Positions 58,890 to 64,000 of a stretch of DNA of 64,000 bases are shown in pieces. The stretch comes from Candidatus Competibacter phosphatis. Lineage in GTDB: Bacteria > Pseudomonadota > Gammaproteobacteria > Competibacterales > Competibacteraceae. A program made the position numbers and the translations under genes. The first letter of the stretch is position 1. Each line of letters starts with the position of its first letter. The DNA lies in assembly GCF_012939995.1 (NCBI RefSeq), contig NZ_SPMZ01000028.1, positions 1-64,000 of the forward strand, in the 5' to 3' direction. A model generated the notes under the pieces. That model did not search any database. It worked only from the letters and a program-made list of their open reading frames with translations, and had not been told where the DNA came from.

Positions 58890-59484
58890 GTCGGGTTCCT
58901 CTCTAGAAGCACGGCAACAGTCGAAACGGGTTTGGAATGGAGCGGACGGTGGCCCGGCGGTTGAACCATTGGCGCATCCGATGACGGGGTTTGAGATGCC
59001 GGTAATTTTATACCCGAACTCATTGCATTATATCGGAGTCCATGGCTATGAATTGGACCGGTCCATGTTGATCCGGGTTGACCGGACCAATCCGATCCGA
59101 TATCTATTCTTGAAAATCCATGTCCGTGTTCGGTGTATTGAGAATCAATCCCGTCATCTTGTTCCCTTGCTTTACTCGCCGGGACTGACCCGCGCCCTGC
59201 CATTGGCGCTGGGCGACGTGTCCTGCTGTTCAATGCGGCGTTGTACGGTCTAATCCTGCTTCGCCGCTTGCGCCGGAACAGGCGAAGGGATTGAAAAACC
59301 CTCCGTTTCCGCCCGGTGGCGAAATCCTGGACAGCCGTCCAAATCCCGTGGTCTCGCGAAAAACAAGGATTTGCTCCAAAGACTGGTTTATTGGTCGCTG
59401 GAGCAGGGTTGCTTGACACCCCCTCCCCGACACGGGAAGGGGGATGAACGCATACGATGGAGAAAGGCTTGAGGATAGGAATGG
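58890..59484. other. 595-bp gap with palindromes and a hairpin
   Basis: No convincing gene. On the minus strand a TATAAT (plus ATTATA at 59027-59032) could be a -10 for the hydroxylase operon, about 140 bp before its start, but no -35 is clear. GGACCGGTCC at 59055-59064 is a perfect palindrome, with a partial copy at 59080. A long hairpin lies at 59419-59443. Confidence 0.4.
59419..59443. repeat. C-rich/G-rich hairpin
   Basis: Arms CCCCCTCCCC (59419-59428) and GGGAAGGGGG (59434-59443) with one mismatch and a short GACAC loop. Position between the small hypothetical gene (stop at 59485 on the minus strand) and the hydroxylase operon. It may be a terminator for the former, though no T-tract follows, or a short repeat unit. 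Confidence 0.35.
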
Positions 59485-59760
59485 TTACGTTCTGAAAACC
59501 GGACAGCTATTTTCGGGTATGGGGCGGTGCATTTCACACAGGCGCTCTTCCCAACGGCGGACATCGTTCTCCATGGAACCCAAGGTGAAGAGTTGGCCGG
59601 TGATGTAATCGCCGAAGGTGCCCAGACGCGAGTTCTGGTTAGCCAGGGACGCGCCCAGGTGTGGGTCTTCACGAATCAATAATGCGATCTCCCGAGTGGA
59701 ATCGATCGCGGTTTGCAGTGCCGCGTGCAGATCGGACAAATGGTGTTGCAAGTCGCTCAT
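59485..59760 (-). CDS. Hypothetical protein
   Basis: The ATG at 59760 has GGGGAG 7 bp upstream and gives 91 residues, mostly helical (LHAALQTAIDSTREIALLIR, SLANQNSRLGTFGDYITGQL) and polar. A frame extension to 59862 adds 34 residues. No family recognised. It lies downstream of the glutamate dehydrogenase gene (165 bp gap). Confidence 0.5.
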   Translation of the reverse strand: MSDLQHHLSDLHAALQTAIDSTREIALLIREDPHLGASLANQNSRLGTFGDYITGQLFTLGSMENDVRRWEERLCEMHRPIPENSCPVFRT

Positions 59761-59925
59761 GCCAGCGCTCCCCAGCAGGTTGGCCATTACTCCAAGGCTC
59801 CACCTTGGCGGAGTTGGGTGGGATAACCGTCCGATGGTAAAGCGGTTCATCGTTTTTTTCACCTCCCCCGCTTGCCTGCGATCGCGGGAAGAACGGTTGC
59901 CATGTTTGACCGCGGCCTCGTCGAA

Positions 59926-62900
59926 TCAGTCCTCGCTCCGCCGCACCAGACTCGCCATCTCCCTTAACGCGACCGACAACATCGCCAAATCCGGTTGGCC
60001 CGCCGCCCGCAGGTCGGCGAACACGCCCCGGCAGCGCTCGACACCGGCCTGATTGTGCGCCAGCCAGCTTTCCAGCCGTTCCTCCGGGGTTTGCGCGTTG
60101 GCGGTCGAGCGCAGCACATCCAGGGTCAACACTCGGCCCTGGTCGTACAGGATGTCGAGCAGCGCCGCTCGCGAGCGGTTCTGCCAGTGATTGGCCACCG
60201 GCAAATCGAGGATGCTTTGCCGTAGCCAGTTCAGCGTCAGCCGATTGGTCAGGCCGAAATACACAGTCGCCACCACGGTTTCGGGTAGTGCCGTCTGCGT
60301 CGCCACCTCGATCAGGTCCAGCGCCGAGAACAGCGCCCCCAAGCTTGCCGCCCAGTGTGCCAGCTCGGCCGGCGCCCCCGCCGCCGTCAGTTCTCGGCAG
60401 GCCGACTGAAAGGCTTCCCGTTCGTCCGTTTGCAGCAGATTCGGCAGTTCGACCATCAAGGTCGTCACTCCGGGATTGAACTGTTTGACCACCGCCTCGA
60501 TCGCCAGCGGCGGTCGGCGATGCCGCAACAACCACAGGCTGGCGCGTTCCAGCAATCGCTGGCTGTAGCCGATCATGGTGGTTTGCACGGATGCGAGCAC
60601 TTGATTATCCAATGCCTCGATGGCGCTCCATAATCGCCGGGCCTCGAAGATTTCCCGCGCGGCGCTGTAGGCGCGGGCAATGGTTGGATAGGTCTCGCCG
60701 GTTTCCTCCCACAGCCGGAACGCGAAGGTACTGCCCATGCGGTTCAGCGTACTGTTGGTGATGTAGGTGGCGATGATCTCGCGCCGCAGCGGATGATCCC
60801 GCATCTGCTCGACAAAGCGCGCCTGCAACGGCCGGGGAAAATACATCAGCAGCTCGTTCTGCAAATACGCGTCTTCCGGCACGTCGGAGGCCAACAGTTC
60901 CTCGTACAGCGCGATCTTGCCATAGGCCAGCAGTACCGCGAGTTCCGGCGGCGTCAGCCCCTCGCGGGCCGTTTCCCGCTCCACCAGCTCCTCGTCGTCG
61001 GGCAGGAATTCCAGGGCGCGGTTCAGCTTTCCGGCCTTTTCCAGGGAGCGCATGACCCGAATGTGGTCGCCCAGCGACTCCGCCGCCTGGGCACGGGTCA
61101 GGCTGATGGCCTGGGGTTGCAGATAGTTTTGCCGCAACACCAGTTCTCCCACTTCGTCGGTCATGTCGGCCAGCAACTGGTTGCGTTGCTTCTCGGTCAT
61201 GTCGCCGCTGACGACCACCTGGTTCAACAGAATCTTGATGTTGACCTCGTGATCCGAGCAGTTGACGCCGCCGGAGTTGTCGATGGCGTCGGTGAGCACC
61301 TGGCCCCCGCCGCGCGCGAATTCGATCCGGCCCAGTTGGGTCAGGCCCAGATTGCCGCCTTCCCCCACCACCTTGCAGCGCAGTTCGTCGCCGTTGATGC
61401 GTACCGCGTCGTTAGCGCGGTCGCCGACTTCGGAATCGTTTTCCCGCCGGGCCTTGACGTAGGTGCCGATACCGCCGTTCCACAGCAGATCGACCGGCGC
61501 CTTCAACAGGTTGCGAACCAGTTCATTGGGCGTCAGCCGCTCGGCCCGGATGTCGAGCGCTGCGCGCGCTTCCGGGCTGAGCACGATGGACTTGGCGGCG
61601 CGAGGGTATACCGCCCCACCCGCCGACAACAGGGATTTGTCGTAGTCGTCCCAGGAGGAGCGGGGCAGGGCGAACAGGCGTTCCCGCTCGCGGAAGCTGA
61701 TTTCGGGATTGGGATTCGGATCGATGAACACATGCAGGTGATTGAAGGCCGCCAGCACCTTGAGGTGACGCGACAGCAACATGCCGTTGCCGAACACGTC
61801 CCCGGACATGTCGCCGATGCCGACCACGGTGATGTCGTCGCGGGTCTGGATGTCCTTGCCCATTTCCCGGAAATGGCGTTTGACCGACTCCCAGGCGCCG
61901 CGCGCGGTGATGCCCATTTTCTTGTGATCGTAGCCGGCGGATCCCCCGGACGCGAAGGCGTCGCCCAGCCAGAAGCCGTAATCGGCGGAAATGCCGTTGG
62001 CGATATCGGAAAACGTGGCGGTGCCCTTATCCGCCGCGACCACCAGATAGGGATCGTCGCGGTCGTAGCGGACCACTCGCGGCGGCGCGACGACATGGCC
62101 GGCGACTCGGTTGTCGCTGATGTCCAGCAAACCGCGAATGAAGGTTTGGTAACAGGCGATGGCTTCCCGCTGCAAGTCTTCCCGTTTGGTCGGGGGTTGC
62201 TTGAGCACGAAACCGCCCTTGGCGCCGACCGGCACGATCACGGCGTTTTTCACCATCTGCGCCTTCATCAGGCCCAGCACCTCGGTGCGAAAATCCTCGC
62301 GCCGATCCGACCAGCGCAGACCGCCGCGCGCCACCGGCCCGCCGCGCAGGTGCACCGCTTCCACCCGAGGCGAGTACACGAAAATCTCGAACATCGGGCG
62401 CGGCAGCGGCAATTCGTCGATGCGGGTGGGATCGAATTTGAAGGACAGATAATCCTTGGGTCGTCCCTGAGGGTCGGTCTGGAAGAAATTGGTGCGCAAG
62501 GTGGCCTGGATGATGTTCAGGAACCGCCGCAGAATGCGATCCTCATCCAGACTGCTGACCTTTTCCAGCGCCTCCTCGATGGTCACCAGCAGGGCGGTGG
62601 CGTGCCGTTCGGCGCCGTCGCGGGCCTCGGGCGCGAACCGGGCGTGGAACAGATCCACCAGCATGCGGGCGATCGACGAATGATCGCTCAGGGTGCGTTC
62701 CATGTAAGCCTGGCTGAACGGGATGCGGGTTTGCAGCAAATACCGGCAATAGGCTCGCAACATCGCCACGTCGCGCCATGGCAGCCGCGCCGCCAGCACC
62801 AGCCGGTTGAAACCGTCGTTTTCCGCCTCGCCGGTCCAGAGCCGGGCAAAGGCATCCTGGAAAATATCCTTGACCTGAGGGGCATCCACCTGAATGCCGA

Positions 62901-64000
62901 CATCCTCGCGCATGTTGAAATCCAGCACCCACAGTCGAGCGCCGTCGCGAGTGGCGATTTCGTAGGGACGCGCGGTCAGCACTCGCAGACCCATCCGCTC
63001 CAGCATCGGCAGCACGTCGGACAGCGGAATTGGCTGTTCGGGGCCGAAGACCTTGAAGCGCAAGAGTCCTTCCGGGTCTTCCAGGGGTCGATACAACCGC
63101 ATGTCCAGCGGGTAGGTGGCGCAAATCCGGTCCAGTCGCAGAATGTCGCTCACCGCAGTGCGGGCGGTGAAATCTTCCTTATAAGCGGTGGGAAAGGCTT
63201 GGCCGTAGCGTTGGAACAGAGTGTTGCCCTGTTCCTCGCCGCATTGTTCCAGCAGGGCGCGCTGCAATTCTTCCTCCCAGGATTGCGTGGCCTCGCGCAA
63301 CTGAGCTTCCAGCTCCGATATGGAATTCTCGGGAATCTTTCCGGGCTTGGCGCGAATGGAAAACCAGAGCTGCGCCATGACCGATTCGTTGAACTGGGTG
63401 GTGAAAGTGGAAGATTCACCGTTGAAAGCCTGCATCAGGATGTTTTGGATCCGCAGCCGTACTTCGGTGTTGTATTTTTCCCGATGCACATAGACCAGAC
63501 AGGAAACGAAGCGGTCGAACGGGTCCTTGCGGGCGAACAATCGCAACCGCTGCCGTTCCTTGAGGTGCAGGATGCCGGTGGCGATGTCGAGCAACTCGTC
63601 GTCCGTGGCCTGAAACAGATCGTCGCGGGGGAAGGTCTCCAAAATGTTCTGCAGGGCCTTGCCGGCGTGGCCCTTGGGCGAAATGCCGGAACGGGCCAAT
63701 ACCCGTTCGATCTTGCCGCGCAGCAGCGGGATTCGTCGCGGATTGGTGTTGTAGACCTGAGCGGTGAACAGACCCAGAACCAGTTGTTCGCCGACGATCT
63801 GACCGTCGGCATTGAAGCGTTTGATCCCCAGATAATCCAGCGGCACCGGGCGGTGGACGGTGGAACGGGCGCCGGCCTTGGCGATGATCAGCGGTTTGGC
63901 GAACTGGGACGAGCGACCCAGTTCCAGCGGCAGCATGGCCAGATCGCGGGAAATATCGCTGTCGTCGCTGCGCAGCAAGCCGAGACCGGAACGGGGCACG
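59926..64000 (-). CDS. gdhB: NAD-dependent glutamate dehydrogenase, 180-kDa class, 5' end missing
   Basis: The frame is open to the right edge, so the N-terminal part (about 250-300 residues of roughly 1,600) is missing. Seen here are 1357 residues. Features: VEAVHLRGGPVARGGLRWSD, VPVGAKGGFVLKQP (catalytic Lys), KMGITARGAWESVKRHFREM, the Rossmann motif VVGIGDMSGDVFGNGMLLS and VVGEGGNLGLTQLGR. The enzyme converts glutamate to 2-oxoglutarate with NAD and is widespread in proteobacteria. Last domain is helical; ends ALREMASLVRRSED. Confidence 0.92.
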   Translation of the reverse strand, partial: VPRSGLGLLRSDDSDISRDLAMLPLELGRSSQFAKPLIIAKAGARSTVHRPVPLDYLGIKRFNADGQIVGEQLVLGLFTAQVYNTNPRRIPLLRGKIERVLARSGISPKGHAGKALQNILETFPRDDLFQATDDELLDIATGILHLKERQRLRLFARKDPFDRFVSCLVYVHREKYNTEVRLRIQNILMQAFNGESSTFTTQFNESVMAQLWFSIRAKPGKIPENSISELEAQLREATQSWEEELQRALLEQCGEEQGNTLFQRYGQAFPTAYKEDFTARTAVSDILRLDRICATYPLDMRLYRPLEDPEGLLRFKVFGPEQPIPLSDVLPMLERMGLRVLTARPYEIATRDGARLWVLDFNMREDVGIQVDAPQVKDIFQDAFARLWTGEAENDGFNRLVLAARLPWRDVAMLRAYCRYLLQTRIPFSQAYMERTLSDHSSIARMLVDLFHARFAPEARDGAERHATALLVTIEEALEKVSSLDEDRILRRFLNIIQATLRTNFFQTDPQGRPKDYLSFKFDPTRIDELPLPRPMFEIFVYSPRVEAVHLRGGPVARGGLRWSDRREDFRTEVLGLMKAQMVKNAVIVPVGAKGGFVLKQPPTKREDLQREAIACYQTFIRGLLDISDNRVAGHVVAPPRVVRYDRDDPYLVVAADKGTATFSDIANGISADYGFWLGDAFASGGSAGYDHKKMGITARGAWESVKRHFREMGKDIQTRDDITVVGIGDMSGDVFGNGMLLSRHLKVLAAFNHLHVFIDPNPNPEISFRERERLFALPRSSWDDYDKSLLSAGGAVYPRAAKSIVLSPEARAALDIRAERLTPNELVRNLLKAPVDLLWNGGIGTYVKARRENDSEVGDRANDAVRINGDELRCKVVGEGGNLGLTQLGRIEFARGGGQVLTDAIDNSGGVNCSDHEVNIKILLNQVVVSGDMTEKQRNQLLADMTDEVGELVLRQNYLQPQAISLTRAQAAESLGDHIRVMRSLEKAGKLNRALEFLPDDEELVERETAREGLTPPELAVLLAYGKIALYEELLASDVPEDAYLQNELLMYFPRPLQARFVEQMRDHPLRREIIATYITNSTLNRMGSTFAFRLWEETGETYPTIARAYSAAREIFEARRLWSAIEALDNQVLASVQTTMIGYSQRLLERASLWLLRHRRPPLAIEAVVKQFNPGVTTLMVELPNLLQTDEREAFQSACRELTAAGAPAELAHWAASLGALFSALDLIEVATQTALPETVVATVYFGLTNRLTLNWLRQSILDLPVANHWQNRSRAALLDILYDQGRVLTLDVLRSTANAQTPEERLESWLAHNQAGVERCRGVFADLRAAGQPDLAMLSVALREMASLVRRSED

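Noticed and set aside
58672-59253. Plus-strand open frame across the small hydroxylase subunit and the gap
   Set aside because: Antisense to a clear 2Fe-2S gene for most of its first part and no recognisable protein in the rest.

Overview
The window reads as a chromosomal stretch of a high-GC, Gram-negative gammaproteobacterium. Signs are an RND pump, a TonB receptor, a type Vd-like patatin autotransporter, lipoproteins, a YbhFSR-like exporter, a SYLF lipoprotein, an SH3/anchor protein and a 180-kDa-class NAD-glutamate dehydrogenase. An ScpB-type methylmalonyl-CoA decarboxylase and a SEX4/LSF2-like glucan phosphatase would suit a bacterium storing glycogen and polyhydroxyalkanoate (Competibacter-like), but that placement is only a guess. 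There is no prophage, CRISPR array, tRNA or rRNA. The only mobile DNA is an IS3-like transposase tail at the left edge.

Layout. 1-7.2 kb (+): transposase remnant, patatin-Omp85 protein, scpB, SYLF lipoprotein, then a MacA-like adaptor, FtsX-like permease and LolD/MacB-like ATPase. 7.3-11.7 kb (-): RND pump and adaptor. 11.8-17.8 kb (-): a tight operon of TonB receptor, YfiR-like periplasmic protein, hybrid histidine kinase and REC-GGDEF diguanylate cyclase, apparently an outer-membrane-to-c-di-GMP pathway. 18.3 kb (+): glucan-phosphatase-like gene. 19-29.8 kb (-): cysteine-rich protein, PAS/histidine-kinase/receiver protein, CheB-CheR-PAS hybrid, single receiver, PatZ-like acetyltransferase, DOMON-like protein. 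30-36.8 kb: PQQ-type sugar dehydrogenase, GalT-like protein, an unrecognised exported cysteine-rich protein, SH3/anchor protein, an orphan protein and a DsbA-like isomerase. 36.9-41 kb: LysR regulator divergent from DUF1127 and GST genes, LMW phosphatase, DUF4019 protein, ornithine decarboxylase.

41.1-44.4 kb (-) is the most unusual part. A J-domain/pseudokinase protein, a VWA (MIDAS) protein and a divergent adenylosuccinate-synthetase paralogue form a three-gene operon, each gene with a strong Shine-Dalgarno site, behind an AT-rich 38-bp dyad. The paralogue keeps the P-loop, the catalytic Asp and His and the nucleotide-pocket motifs, but the Asp/IMP-binding arginine loop and the guanine-site Lys have changed. 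This is the best candidate for an undescribed system.

44.4-64 kb: secreted Ig-like protein, hotdog thioesterase, PilZ protein, DUF4124 protein, YbhGFSR-like exporter, small membrane protein, dienelactone hydrolase, hemerythrin-like protein, a molybdenum hydroxylase operon (2Fe-2S subunit, Tat-exported Moco subunit, XdhC, MocA), and the 3' part of NAD-glutamate dehydrogenase running off the right edge.

Six genes are each split by one single-base indel, four of them +1 in a homopolymer (C8, A6, A7, C5). Restoring one base rebuilds a normal family protein every time, so sequencing or assembly error is the likeliest explanation. These genes are annotated at full extent.
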